This document shows, one piece after another, positions 1 to 8,353 of a stretch of 64,000 nucleotides of DNA. The stretch covers positions 1-64,000 of the forward strand of contig NZ_SOZA01000025.1 in NCBI RefSeq assembly GCF_004519305.1, in the 5' to 3' direction. A model generated the notes under the pieces. It had not been told where the DNA came from and made no database searches. It was given only the letters and a program-made list of their open reading frames with translations. The DNA comes from Pseudomonas sp. RIT623 (GTDB lineage: Bacteria > Pseudomonadota > Gammaproteobacteria > Pseudomonadales > Pseudomonadaceae). Both the position numbers and the translations under genes were made by a program. The number at the start of each line of letters is the position of its first letter. Position 1 is the first letter of the stretch.

Positions 1-97
1 GCGAAAGGGCCGCATAGCGGCCCCGACGATCTTTGCGCCAACGCTGAAATCCTGGGGCTGCTACGCAGCCCTTTCGCGGCACAAGGCCGCTCCTACA
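1..97. repeat. REP-like inverted repeat pair, cut by the window edge
   Basis: The right arm at 68-97 is identical except for one base to the right arm of the complete element at 3278-3392. The left arm is cut off by the window start, with only its last ten bases visible at 1-10. The two inner GC-rich hairpins (GGGCCGC..GCGGCCC and GGGCTGC..GCAGCCC types) match the P. putida-type REP or BIME layout. It lies downstream of the GNAT gene at 120-554 and could end its transcript. Seen directly; the REP label rests on resemblance. Confidence 0.7.
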
Positions 98-119
98 AAG
101 AGCAGGCCAACCTGATGGC

Positions 120-554
120 TCAGGCGCTCTCGCGCGAATCGCGGACCATGTCCACATGCGGGATGCCGGCCTCGAGGAACTCCTCGCTGACCACGCGGAA
201 ACCCAGGCGCTCGTAGAACGGCGTAGCGTGTACCTGGGCGCTGAGCATCTGCTGCTTGAGGTCGCGGTTCTGTGCCTCGACGATCACCGCGCGCATCAGC
301 GCATCGCCGACGTTCAGGCCGCGCCAGTCCTTGAGCACAGAGACCCGGCCGATGGTGCCGTCAGGCAGCAGGCGGGCGGTACCGATCGGGTAGTCGCCTT
401 CCAGCGCCAGGAAATGCACGGCGCTGGGGTCTTCGGCGTCGAACTCCAGCTCCGGTGGCACGTGCTGTTCGGCGACGAACACGGCGCTGCGGATACGGTG
501 GATGTCGGCGTTGTCTTTGTGCCAGTCGGCCAGGCGTACGCTGATTTTATTCAT
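120..554 (-). CDS. GNAT family N-acetyltransferase
   Basis: This 144-residue protein is a single GNAT domain of the ElaA/YjcF type. It contains the acetyl-CoA-binding region 'GRVSVLKDWRGLNVGDALMR' (about residues 69-88) and the late motif 'HATPFYERLGFRV' (about 108-120), both typical of the family. It should transfer an acetyl group from acetyl-CoA to an amine, but the substrate cannot be read from sequence. The start overlaps the end of the ribosomal oxygenase gene by 8 bp, so the two are probably co-transcribed and translationally coupled. The family call is solid; the specific role is unknown. Confidence 0.85.
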   Translation of the reverse strand: MNKISVRLADWHKDNADIHRIRSAVFVAEQHVPPELEFDAEDPSAVHFLALEGDYPIGTARLLPDGTIGRVSVLKDWRGLNVGDALMRAVIVEAQNRDLKQQMLSAQVHATPFYERLGFRVVSEEFLEAGIPHVDMVRDSRESA

Positions 555-1713
555 CGGCGAACCCCAGGCTGCCTTGCATGACCAACTGCTGGACCAGCAT
601 CAGGCCGTCTTCGTCCTGCAGCCATTGCGCCAGGTTTTCGCTGTGCAGCGCGTCGGCGGAGCAGATCAGCTTCAACAGCTCGCGCAGTTTGCCCGGCAGC
701 GGGCAGCTGCGACCGCTGGCGAACAGCAACAGGTCGTCGCCGAACTCCGACCAGGCCAGGCGCGCGCTCGGGTTGCGGATCAGGATGGCCCCTTGGCCGA
801 GGTAGTCGAGCAGTTCCTGCTCGGAGACTTCCTCGCCGACCACCTGCTCTGGGTAGCGTGGCTCGGTCATGAACTGGCCGAACCAGGTCAGCAGCAGGTC
901 CTTGTCGTTCATGTGCTTGTCGATCAGCGCCTTGAGGCGATCCAGGGCGTCGTGCTGGATCTGGTGCGGATCGGCCGCAGGCACGGCGTCGGCATCGCTG
1001 TAGCGCTCTTCATCCGGCAGGAACTGGCCGAGGAAGTCGGTGAAGTGGGTCAGCACTTCGGCGGCGCTCGGGGCGCGGAAACCGACCGAGTAGGTCAGGC
1101 ACTCGCTCTCGGCGACGCCGTAATGGGCCAGGCGTGGCGGCAGGTAGAGCATGTCGCCCGGCTCCAGGGTCCACTCGTCGCTCTGCTCGAAGTCAGCGAG
1201 GATGCGCAGGTCGGCGTGGTCGATCAGTGCACTGTCGCTATTGCACATCTGGCCGACTTTCCAGGTGCGCGTGCCATCGCCTTGCAGCAGGAACACATCG
1301 TAGTTGTCGAAGTGCGGGCCGACGCTGCCGCCGGGCGCGGCGTAGCTGATCATCACGTCGTCGATGCGCCAGCTGGGCAGGAAGCGGAATTCTTCCAGCA
1401 GCTCGGCCACTTCCGGCACGAACTGGTCCACGGCCTGTACCAGCAGGGTCCAGTCACGCTCGGGCAGGTCGCTGAAGGCGTCCTCGGCGAACGGGCCGCG
1501 GCGCAGCTCCCACGGACGCTCGCCGTGCTCGAGCACCAGGCGCGACTCGACTTCTTCTTCCAGGGCCAGGCCGGCCAGCTCGTCGGCGTCGATGGGGCTG
1601 ACGAAGTCAGGGAAGGCCTGACGTACCAGCAGTGGCTTCTTCTGCCAGTAGTCGCGCAGGAATTCACGGGCCGTGAGGCCGCCCAACAGTTGCAGTGGAG
1701 TATCAGAATTCAT
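547..1713 (-). CDS. roxA: cupin/JmjC ribosomal protein L16 arginine hydroxylase (RoxA/YcfD-like)
   Basis: The 388-residue protein resembles E. coli RoxA (YcfD), a 2-oxoglutarate/Fe(II) oxygenase that hydroxylates an arginine of ribosomal protein L16. The JmjC core is visible: the iron-binding HxD lies in 'GPHFDNYDVFLLQ' (about residues 133-145), with a later His in 'PRLAHYGVAES'. The N-terminal 'REFLRDYWQKKPLLVRQAF' is the usual family opening. A C-terminal dimerisation/winged-helix region follows. I chose the ATG at 1713; an in-frame TTG lies 6 bp upstream and neither has a strong ribosome binding site. It is followed by an overlapping GNAT gene. The substrate is inferred from the family. 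Confidence 0.85.
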   Translation of the reverse strand: MNSDTPLQLLGGLTAREFLRDYWQKKPLLVRQAFPDFVSPIDADELAGLALEEEVESRLVLEHGERPWELRRGPFAEDAFSDLPERDWTLLVQAVDQFVPEVAELLEEFRFLPSWRIDDVMISYAAPGGSVGPHFDNYDVFLLQGDGTRTWKVGQMCNSDSALIDHADLRILADFEQSDEWTLEPGDMLYLPPRLAHYGVAESECLTYSVGFRAPSAAEVLTHFTDFLGQFLPDEERYSDADAVPAADPHQIQHDALDRLKALIDKHMNDKDLLLTWFGQFMTEPRYPEQVVGEEVSEQELLDYLGQGAILIRNPSARLAWSEFGDDLLLFASGRSCPLPGKLRELLKLICSADALHSENLAQWLQDEDGLMLVQQLVMQGSLGFADE

Positions 1714-1750
1714 GTTCAACCTATTGAAAAAACTTAATTTTCGTACGGGA

Positions 1751-1778
1751 ATAAAAACGCCCGGCCAGGCCGGGCGTT
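1751..1778 (-). terminator. rho-independent terminator of purB
   Basis: A 9-bp perfect stem (AACGCCCGG / CCGGGCGTT) with a 5-base loop spans 1756-1778. On the minus strand it is followed by TTTTTATT. It begins 17 bp after the purB stop codon and precedes the oxygenase gene, so the latter probably has its own promoter. Confidence 0.85.
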
Positions 1779-1794
1779 GTACGCGACGGTCAGC

Positions 1795-3165
1795 TTAGAT
1801 GCGTTTGGCCTGGGCCGCGGCGTTGCCGATGTAGGTCGCCGGGGTCAGTTGCTTGAGCTCGGCCTTGGCTTCGGCCGGCATGTCCAGGCCGTCGATGAAG
1901 GTCAGCAGCGCTTCAGGGGTGATGCCCTTGCCACGGGTCAGCTCCTTGAGCTTCTCGTAGGGGTTCTCGATGTTGAAGCGGCGCATCACGGTCTGGATCG
2001 GCTCGGCCAGGACTTCCCAGCAGGCATCCAGGTCGGCGGCGATACGGGCTTCGTTGACTTCCAGCTTGCCGATGCCCTTGAGGCTGGCTTCGTAGGCGAT
2101 GACGCTGTGGGCGAAGCCCACGCCCAGGTTGCGCAGCACGGTGGAGTCGGTCAGGTCACGCTGCCAGCGCGAGATCGGCAGCTTGCTGGCCAGGTGCTGG
2201 AACAGCGCGTTGGCGATACCCAGGTTGCCTTCGGAGTTCTCGAAGTCGATCGGGTTGACCTTGTGCGGCATGGTCGAGGAGCCGATTTCGCCGGCAACGG
2301 TCTTCTGCTTGAAGTAGCCCAGCGAGATGTAGCCCCAGACGTCGCGGTCGAAGTCGATGAGGATGGTGTTGAAGCGGGCGATGGCGTCGAACAGCTCGGC
2401 AATGTAGTCGTGCGGCTCGATTTGGGTGGTGTAGGGGTTGAACTGCAGGCCCAGCTCGTCCTCGATGAAGGCGCGGGCGTTGGCTTCCCAGTCGATCTGC
2501 GAGTAGGCCGACAGGTGGGCGTTGTAGTTGCCCACGGCGCCGTTGATCTTGCCCAGCAGTGGCACGGCGGCCACTTGCGCGATCTGGCGTTCCAGGCGGT
2601 AGACGACGTTGGCCAGTTCCTTGCCCAGGGTGGTCGGCGAGGCTGGCTGGCCGTGGGTGCGCGACAGCATCGGCACGGCGGCGTGGGTGTGGGCCAGGGT
2701 GCGGATCGCTTCGGCGATCTGACGCATCAGCGGCAGCAGCACTTCGTCACGGCCGGCGCGCAGCATCAGGGCGTGGGACAGGTTGTTGATGTCCTCGCTG
2801 GTGCAGGCGAAGTGGATGAACTCGCTGACCTTGGCCAACTCAGGCAACTGCGCGGCCTGCTCCTTGAGCAGGTACTCGATGGCCTTGACGTCGTGGTTGG
2901 TGGTGCGTTCGATCTCTTTGACGCGTTCGGCGTGCTCGAGCTTGAAATCGGTGGCCAGGCTGTCCAGCAGGGCGTTGGCTTCGGCGGAAAACGCCGGCAC
3001 TTCGCCGATCTGCGGGTGGGCGGCCAGGCGCTGCAGCCAGCGTACTTCGACCAGGGCGCGGAAACGGATCAGGCCGAATTCGCTGAAGATGGGGCGCAGG
3101 GCCTGGGTTTTGCCGGCGTAACGGCCGTCTACAGGGGAAACCGCAGTGAGCGAGGAGAGCTGCAT
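1795..3165 (-). CDS. purB: adenylosuccinate lyase
   Basis: PurB (456 residues) cleaves SAICAR to AICAR and adenylosuccinate to AMP, two steps of purine synthesis, releasing fumarate each time. The fumarase/aspartase-superfamily signature 'GSSTMPHKVNPID' is at residues 295-307 and holds the flexible catalytic loop. The catalytic His region 'SRTHGQPA' is at 168-175. The length equals the E. coli enzyme. The start at 3165 gives the canonical N-terminus 'MQLSSLTAVSPVDGRYAG' and is preceded by a weak purine-rich site; upstream in-frame starts give non-conserved sequence. A terminator follows. hflD and mnmA lie upstream in the same orientation, as in other pseudomonads. Confidence 0.97.
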   Translation of the reverse strand: MQLSSLTAVSPVDGRYAGKTQALRPIFSEFGLIRFRALVEVRWLQRLAAHPQIGEVPAFSAEANALLDSLATDFKLEHAERVKEIERTTNHDVKAIEYLLKEQAAQLPELAKVSEFIHFACTSEDINNLSHALMLRAGRDEVLLPLMRQIAEAIRTLAHTHAAVPMLSRTHGQPASPTTLGKELANVVYRLERQIAQVAAVPLLGKINGAVGNYNAHLSAYSQIDWEANARAFIEDELGLQFNPYTTQIEPHDYIAELFDAIARFNTILIDFDRDVWGYISLGYFKQKTVAGEIGSSTMPHKVNPIDFENSEGNLGIANALFQHLASKLPISRWQRDLTDSTVLRNLGVGFAHSVIAYEASLKGIGKLEVNEARIAADLDACWEVLAEPIQTVMRRFNIENPYEKLKELTRGKGITPEALLTFIDGLDMPAEAKAELKQLTPATYIGNAAAQAKRI

Positions 3166-3277
3166 GGGGTGTTCTCGGACAGTCAGGCTTTTGGAAGGGC
3201 GCATATCATACATGAAAAACGCGCCGGGGTCGGGTGGCTGACCAAAGGTCGGGCCTATCAATCATGTTGCGATCCCC

Positions 3278-3392
3278 TGTAGGAGCGGCCTTGTGTCGCG
3301 AAAGGGCCGCATCGCGGCCCCAGGATCTCGAGCCTGGCTCATGATTGCCGGGGCTGCTGCGCAGCCCTTTCGCGACACAAGGCCGCTCCTAC
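3278..3392. repeat. complete REP-like element with 30-bp inverted arms
   Basis: The arms at 3278-3307 and 3363-3392 are perfect 30-bp reverse complements, starting TGTAGGAGCGGCC and ending GGCCGCTCCTACA. Between them are two smaller GC-rich hairpins. The element lies between the purB start and the hflD stop. The same arms recur at 1-97, partly at 5679-5713 and at 19120-19155. It could form a large cruciform or act as a transcription attenuator between hflD and purB. Confidence 0.85.
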
Positions 3393-3405
3393 ACAGGGCG
3401 CTGTT

Positions 3406-4032
3406 TCAATCGTTGGTACGCGTCATGCCGTACAGCTCAGTGAGCAGCTTGCGCCGGCTGAACACCAGCTGCCAGCGGTGCCCGCCCAGCTGGCGCCACA
3501 GGCGCGCGGCGCGGATGCCGGCCAGCAGCAGGGCGCGGATCTTCGAGGCGTTGCTCGGCTGCTGCAGGAAGCGCATGTCGCCATGCACCTGGATGCGTTG
3601 GCGCAGGGTGCTCAGGGTGTCCTGGTACAAGGCTCCGCTGGAAGCGATGACGTTTTCATGAACCAGGCCGAAATGCTCAGCCTGGGACTGGATCTGTGGC
3701 AGGCGGTTGCCGATGGTGTCGAGCATGTCGCCGCGCTTGTTCAGCTGGCGTTCCAGGCCGAGCATCGACAGGGCGTAGCGCAGTGGCTCGCGCTGCAAGC
3801 TGCTGGGGTCGCGCTCCAGGGCGCCGACCAGCGCGCGGTAGCCGTCGCGCAGGTTGAGGTCGTCGCCGCCGAATACCTCAAGGGTGTTCTTGGGGTCGAC
3901 CACCAGCAGGCTGCCGAGCATGCAGCCGATGTTGGCCTCGCTGGCCTGGCCGGTGCGGGCGATGCGGTCGACCAGCACCGCGGCCTGGAACACGCCGCCA
4001 AGGGCGATCAGCTGCTCCTGCAGGTTGCTCAT
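3406..4032 (-). CDS. hflD: high-frequency lysogenization protein HflD homolog
   Basis: HflD is a helical, membrane-associated protein. In E. coli it modulates phage lambda CII activity and sits next to mnmA and purB, the same context as here. The 208-residue product begins 'MSNLQEQLIALGGVFQAA' and contains the family-typical 'MLGSLLVVDPKNTLEVFGG' segment. The start at 4032 overlaps the mnmA stop by 4 bp (ATGA), which fixes the start and implies translational coupling. An upstream in-frame start at 4083 would run deep into mnmA and is rejected. Its housekeeping role is not well known. Confidence 0.93.
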   Translation of the reverse strand: MSNLQEQLIALGGVFQAAVLVDRIARTGQASEANIGCMLGSLLVVDPKNTLEVFGGDDLNLRDGYRALVGALERDPSSLQREPLRYALSMLGLERQLNKRGDMLDTIGNRLPQIQSQAEHFGLVHENVIASSGALYQDTLSTLRQRIQVHGDMRFLQQPSNASKIRALLLAGIRAARLWRQLGGHRWQLVFSRRKLLTELYGMTRTND

Positions 4033-5153
4033 GCGCGTGGGCTCCACGGCTCGGCGGTCTCGATCACGCCGCCGCCCAGGCACACTTCACCGTCGTAGAA
4101 CACCACCGACTGCCCGGGGGTGACGGCGCGCTGTGGCTCGTCGAACACCGCCCGGTAGCCATGCCCGGTGCGCTCCAGGGTGCACTGCTGGTCACCCTGG
4201 CGGTAGCGTACCTTGGCCGTGAGGCGGCGCGGGTTGGAAAGGTCGATGGGGTTGACCCAGAAGATCTCCGAGGCCAGCAGGGCGCGGGAGAACAGCCACG
4301 GGTGCTCGTTGCCCTGGCCGACCACCAGCACGTTGCGGGTCAGGTCTTTGTGCAGCACGTACCACGGCTCGTCGCTGGCGTCCTTCAGGCCGCCGATGCC
4401 CAGGCCCTGGCGCTGGCCGATGGTGTGGTACATCAGGCCATGGTGGCGGCCGATGACTTCACCGTCGGTGGTTTCGATATTGCCCGGCTGGGCCGGCAGG
4501 TACTGCTTGAGGAAGTCGCTGAAGCGGCGCTCGCCAATGAAGCAGATGCCGGTGGAATCCTTCTTCTTCGCGGTGGCCAGGCCATGTTTCTCGGCGATGG
4601 CGCGGACCTCGGGCTTCTCCAGCTCGCCGACCGGGAACAGGGTGCGGGCGATTTCCGTACCGCCCACGGCGTGCAGGAAATAGCTCTGGTCCTTGTTCGG
4701 GTCCAGGCCCTTGAGCAGCTCGGTGAGCGCGCCAGTGTCGCGGCGGCGCACGTAGTGGCCGGTGGCGATCAGGTCGGCGCCCAGGGACAGGGCGTAGTCG
4801 AGGAACGCCTTGAACTTGATTTCGCGGTTGCAGAGGATGTCCGGGTTCGGCGTGCGCCCGGCCTTGTATTCCTCGAGGAAGTGCTCGAACACGTTGTCCC
4901 AGTATTCGGCGGCGAAATTGGCGGTGTGCAGCTTGATGCCGATGCGGTCGCACACGGCCTGGGCGTCGGCCAGGTCTTCGCGGGCGGTGCAGTATTCGGT
5001 GCCGTCGTCCTCTTCCCAGTTCTTCATGAACAGACCTTCCACCTGGTAGCCCTGCTCCATGAGCAGAAGGGCGGAGACGGAAGAGTCCACGCCGCCGGAC
5101 ATGCCGACGATGACGCGGGTCTTGGCGGGGTCTTTGAGTGCTGGGCTGGTCAT
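4029..5153 (-). CDS. mnmA: tRNA-specific 2-thiouridylase MnmA
   Basis: MnmA activates U34 of tRNA-Lys, tRNA-Glu and tRNA-Gln with ATP and installs sulfur delivered by the Tus relay. The 374-residue protein has the PP-loop 'SGGVDSS' at 19-25. The two catalytic cysteines are C108 in 'NPDILCNREIKFK' and C204 in 'STGICFIGERRF'. The tusE, tusB, tusC and tusD genes that supply its sulfur are in this same window (29.2-30.5 kb), though not in its operon. It overlaps hflD by 4 bp. The NUDIX gene lies upstream on the same strand. Confidence 0.97.
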   Translation of the reverse strand: MTSPALKDPAKTRVIVGMSGGVDSSVSALLLMEQGYQVEGLFMKNWEEDDGTEYCTAREDLADAQAVCDRIGIKLHTANFAAEYWDNVFEHFLEEYKAGRTPNPDILCNREIKFKAFLDYALSLGADLIATGHYVRRRDTGALTELLKGLDPNKDQSYFLHAVGGTEIARTLFPVGELEKPEVRAIAEKHGLATAKKKDSTGICFIGERRFSDFLKQYLPAQPGNIETTDGEVIGRHHGLMYHTIGQRQGLGIGGLKDASDEPWYVLHKDLTRNVLVVGQGNEHPWLFSRALLASEIFWVNPIDLSNPRRLTAKVRYRQGDQQCTLERTGHGYRAVFDEPQRAVTPGQSVVFYDGEVCLGGGVIETAEPWSPRA

Positions 5154-5212
5154 GGCTACCGATGTGTATCAGAGGGGAAAAACGCCGATTCTATCAAACC
5201 CGCGGGCTGGCG

Positions 5213-5653
5213 TCAGTCGCGCAGCAGTTCGAGGCTGTGCAGCGGGCCTTTGAGGTAGTCGTCCAGGCAGCGTGGCACCAGTTCGCTGCGCCAGCGCGAC
5301 GGCTCGGCCAGCAGTTCGTCGCGGCTCAGCCATACGGCGCGGACGATGTCGCTGTCCAGGGCCAGGTCGGCATGCTGGCGCAACGGGCGGGCGGCGAAGC
5401 AGATGCGCTGGTAGGTGATGCCGTTGCTGGGGGCGGTGTACAGGTAGATGCCGACCACCCCGGTGAGTTCGACTTCCCAGGCGGTTTCCTCGAGGGTCTC
5501 GCGCAGGGCGGCCTGGGGTAGGGTCTCGTTGGGTTCCAGGTGGCCGGCGGGCTGGTTGAAGACGTGCTGGCCGGCCTTGAACTCCTCGACGAAGAGGAAC
5601 TTGCCTTCGTGTTCGACGATGGTGGCGACGGTGATGTGGGGTTGCCAGGTCAT
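5213..5653 (-). CDS. NUDIX hydrolase (NudJ-like phosphatase)
   Basis: The 146-residue protein carries a Nudix box at about residues 38-60: 'GHLEPNETLPQAALRETLEE' fits GX5EX7REUXEEXGU. NudJ-type enzymes hydrolyse thiamine pyrophosphate pyrimidines, dNTPs and geranyl diphosphate in vitro. The position directly upstream of mnmA matches other Pseudomonas genomes. A short REP-like palindrome and the idh terminator lie upstream, so it probably starts a transcript running through mnmA and hflD. The family is certain; the physiological substrate is not. Confidence 0.9.
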   Translation of the reverse strand: MTWQPHITVATIVEHEGKFLFVEEFKAGQHVFNQPAGHLEPNETLPQAALRETLEETAWEVELTGVVGIYLYTAPSNGITYQRICFAARPLRQHADLALDSDIVRAVWLSRDELLAEPSRWRSELVPRCLDDYLKGPLHSLELLRD

Positions 5654-5678
5654 ATGCGATTCCTATGGTTGGCGCGGG

Positions 5679-5713
5679 CCTTGTAGGAGCGGCACAAGGC
5701 CGCTCCTACAAGG
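5679..5713. repeat. short REP-like palindrome
   Basis: A perfect 15-bp inverted repeat (CCTTGTAGGAGCGGC / GCCGCTCCTACAAGG) with a 5-base loop. Its arms are the outer arms of the larger REP-like elements at 1-97 and 3278-3392, so it looks like a collapsed copy lacking the inner hairpins. It lies between idh and the NUDIX gene. Confidence 0.75.
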
Positions 5714-5734
5714 GACCGTTTCTGCGCTTCAGAA

Positions 5735-5769
5735 AGCACAAACCCCGGTGCGTGGCCGGGGTTTGTGCT
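5735..5769 (-). terminator. terminator hairpin downstream of idh
   Basis: A 14-bp perfect stem (AGCACAAACCCCGG / CCGGGGTTTGTGCT) with a 7-base loop lies 18 bp after the idh stop codon. The T-run on the minus strand is weak (TTTCTG), so termination may be partial. Confidence 0.7.
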
Positions 5770-5786
5770 GTTACTTCAAGCGAACC

Positions 5787-8012
5787 TTACAGCGCGGCAA
5801 TGGCGCTGTTAAGGGTCTGGCTTGGGCGCATCACCTTGGCGGTCAGCTCGGCATCCGGGGCGTAGTAGCCACCGATGTCGGCCGGCTTGCCCTGGACGGC
5901 GGCCAGCTCGGCGACGATGGTCGCCTCGTTGTCGCTCAGGGCCTTGGCCAGCGGCGCGAAGCGCGCCTGCAGGGCGGCGTCGTCGGTCTGCGCGGCCAGT
6001 GCCTCTGCCCAGTACAGGGTCAGGTAGAAGTGGCTGCCACGGTTGTCGATACCGCCGACCTTGCGCGAAGGCGACTTGTTGGTGTCGAGGAACTTGCCGG
6101 TGGCCTGGTCCAGGGTGTTGGCCAGGACCTTGGCGCGTGGGTTGTCGTAGGTGTTGCCCAGGTGTTCCAGGGAAGCGGCCAGGGCCAGGAATTCACCCAG
6201 CGAGTCCCAACGCAGGAAGTTCTCTTCAACCAGCTGCTGCACGTGCTTGGGTGCCGAACCGCCGGCGCCGGTCTCGAACAGGCCACCGCCGTTCATCAGC
6301 GGCACGATCGATAGCATCTTGGCGCTGGTGCCCAGCTCCATGATCGGGAACAGGTCGGTCAGGTAGTCGCGCAGCACGTTACCGGTCACCGAGATGGTGT
6401 CCTTGCCTTCGCGGATGCGCGCCAGGGAGAACTTGATGGCGTCGACCGGGGCCAGGATGCGGATGTCCAGGCCGGCGGTGTCGTGATCCTTCAGGTAGGT
6501 CTGCACCTTCTCGATCATCACGCCGTCGTGGGCGCGCGCCGGGTCCAGCCAGAACACCGCCGGGGTGTTGCTCAGGCGGGCGCGGTTGACAGCCAGCTTG
6601 ACCCAATCCTGGATCGGCGCGTCCTTGGTCTGGCACATGCGGAAGATGTCACCGGCTTCGACGTTCTGCTCCAGCAGGACCTTGCCCTTGCCGTCGACCA
6701 CGCGCACGACGCCGTCGGTCTTGACCTGGAAGGTCTTGTCGTGGGAGCCGTACTCTTCGGCCTTCTGCGCCATCAGGCCGACGTTCGGCACGCTGCCCAT
6801 GGTGGTCGGGTCGAAGGCGCCGTTGGCCTTGCAGTCTTCGATGGTGGCCTGGTAGATGCCGGCGTAGCAACGGTCTGGGATCACGGCCTTGGCGTCTTGC
6901 AGCTCGCCGGCGGTGTTCCACATCTTGCCCGAGTCACGAATCATGGCTGGCATCGAGGCGTCGACGATGACGTCGCTCGGCACGTGCAGGTTGGTGATGC
7001 CCTTGTCGGAATTGACCATGGCCAGGGCCGGGCGAACGGCGTACAGGGCCTGGATGTCGGCTTCGATCTCGGCTTGCTTTTCAGCAGGCAGGTCCTTGAT
7101 GCGGGCGTACAGGTCGCCAATGCCGTTGTTGGCGTTGAAGCCTACTTCGGCCAGGGCAGCGGCGTGCTTGGCCAGCACGTCGTTGTAGAACTCCTCGACG
7201 ATCACGCCGAACATGATCGGGTCGGAAACCTTCATCATGGTGGCTTTCAGGTGTACCGACAGCAGCACGCCGCTGGCCTTGGCATCGGCGATCTGCTCGG
7301 CGATGAAGGCTTTCAGGGCCTTGCGGCTCATGGTGGCGCAGTCGATGACTTCGGCGGCTTTTACCGAGGTCTTTTCTTTCAGGACGGTGGTGGAACCATC
7401 CTTGCCGACCAGCTCGATGCGCAGGCTGTCGTCAGCCTCGATCAGCGCGGCTTTTTCGCTGCCGTAGAAGTCGCCCTGGGTCATGTGGGCAACGTGCGAC
7501 TTGGAGTCGGCGGCCCAGGCGCCCATCTTGTGCGGGTGCTTGCGGGCGTAGTTCTTGACCGACAGTGGCGCGCGGCGGTCGGAGTTGCCTTCGCGCAGCA
7601 CTGGGTTTACCGCCGAGCCCTTGATGCGATCGTAGCGGGCGCGGGATTCTTTCTCTTCGGCGCTGGCTGGCTCGTCGGCGTAGTCGGGGATGTTGAAGCC
7701 CTTGGCCTGAAGTTCCTTGATCGCCGCCTTCAACTGCGGGACCGATGCGGAAATGTTCGGCAGCTTGATGATGTTGGCTTCAGGGGTGGTGGCCAGCTGG
7801 CCCAGTTCCGCCAGGTGATCGGCTACCTGCTTCTCGCTGCCCAGTTGCTCCGGGAAGGCCGCGAGGATACGACCGGCCAGGGAGATATCGCGGGTTTCGA
7901 CGGCGATGTCGGCGCAAGCGGTGAAGGCTTCGACGATCGGCAGCAGCGAGTAGGTGGCGAGGGCGGGGGCTTCGTCGGTGAAGGTGTAGATGATCTTGGA
8001 ACGGGTGGGCAT
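5787..8012 (-). CDS. idh: NADP-dependent isocitrate dehydrogenase, monomeric type
   Basis: This 741-residue enzyme is the monomeric isocitrate dehydrogenase. It oxidises isocitrate to 2-oxoglutarate and CO2 with NADP in the TCA cycle. The length and N-terminus 'MPTRSKIIYTFTDEAPALAT' are typical, as are the conserved stretches 'NSDKGITNLHVPSDVIVDAS' and 'NGGGLFETGAGGSAPKHVQQ'. The start at 8012 is chosen for that N-terminus; the in-frame extension to 8090 looks non-coding. Pseudomonads usually also have the dimeric enzyme (icd) divergent to this gene. It is absent here: the next gene is an unrelated GlxA-type regulator. Confidence 0.97.
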   Translation of the reverse strand: MPTRSKIIYTFTDEAPALATYSLLPIVEAFTACADIAVETRDISLAGRILAAFPEQLGSEKQVADHLAELGQLATTPEANIIKLPNISASVPQLKAAIKELQAKGFNIPDYADEPASAEEKESRARYDRIKGSAVNPVLREGNSDRRAPLSVKNYARKHPHKMGAWAADSKSHVAHMTQGDFYGSEKAALIEADDSLRIELVGKDGSTTVLKEKTSVKAAEVIDCATMSRKALKAFIAEQIADAKASGVLLSVHLKATMMKVSDPIMFGVIVEEFYNDVLAKHAAALAEVGFNANNGIGDLYARIKDLPAEKQAEIEADIQALYAVRPALAMVNSDKGITNLHVPSDVIVDASMPAMIRDSGKMWNTAGELQDAKAVIPDRCYAGIYQATIEDCKANGAFDPTTMGSVPNVGLMAQKAEEYGSHDKTFQVKTDGVVRVVDGKGKVLLEQNVEAGDIFRMCQTKDAPIQDWVKLAVNRARLSNTPAVFWLDPARAHDGVMIEKVQTYLKDHDTAGLDIRILAPVDAIKFSLARIREGKDTISVTGNVLRDYLTDLFPIMELGTSAKMLSIVPLMNGGGLFETGAGGSAPKHVQQLVEENFLRWDSLGEFLALAASLEHLGNTYDNPRAKVLANTLDQATGKFLDTNKSPSRKVGGIDNRGSHFYLTLYWAEALAAQTDDAALQARFAPLAKALSDNEATIVAELAAVQGKPADIGGYYAPDAELTAKVMRPSQTLNSAIAAL

Positions 8013-8353
8013 GCGGGTTAACTCTCTATGTGCTGAGCGTACTCGAGTCTCGAGGTGCGCAGGGTAGGCGCTTCGCCCTGGCGACGCCATGAGCGGAAAG
8101 TCGAGAGGCTGCGAGCGGTGATGGTGGATGCATCAGTCGAGCGTCAAGTGCTGGGCTGCGGTAACAATCCAGGCTTCGTGGCCATGCTTGGCCAAGGGCG
8201 AGCCGCATTTTCCAAGGGTTCGCCCCGATGACCCTACGGTCGCGGCGCAGTATATCAAACCCTTTGGGCTAATCAGCAAGGCGAAGTGGTATCAGCGCAT
8301 TTATAAGACCAAAGACGTAGGCGCAATGTGGCGCAATGACGCAGGTGCGAGGC
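8013..8353. other. intergenic region upstream of idh, probable synteny junction
   Basis: This 341-bp stretch holds no convincing gene. It should contain the idh promoter on the minus strand. A 9-bp direct repeat (GGCGCAATG) occurs at 8320-8328 and 8330-8338, a spacing of about one helical turn, just beyond the regulator stop codon. The icd gene expected here in pseudomonads is missing, so the rearrangement breakpoint probably lies in this interval. Confidence 0.5.

Noticed and set aside
502..1737. Long plus-strand open frame (411 codons) opposite the ribosomal oxygenase
   Set aside because: It is the antisense shadow of a well-supported gene in high-GC DNA and shows no domain or ribosome binding site.
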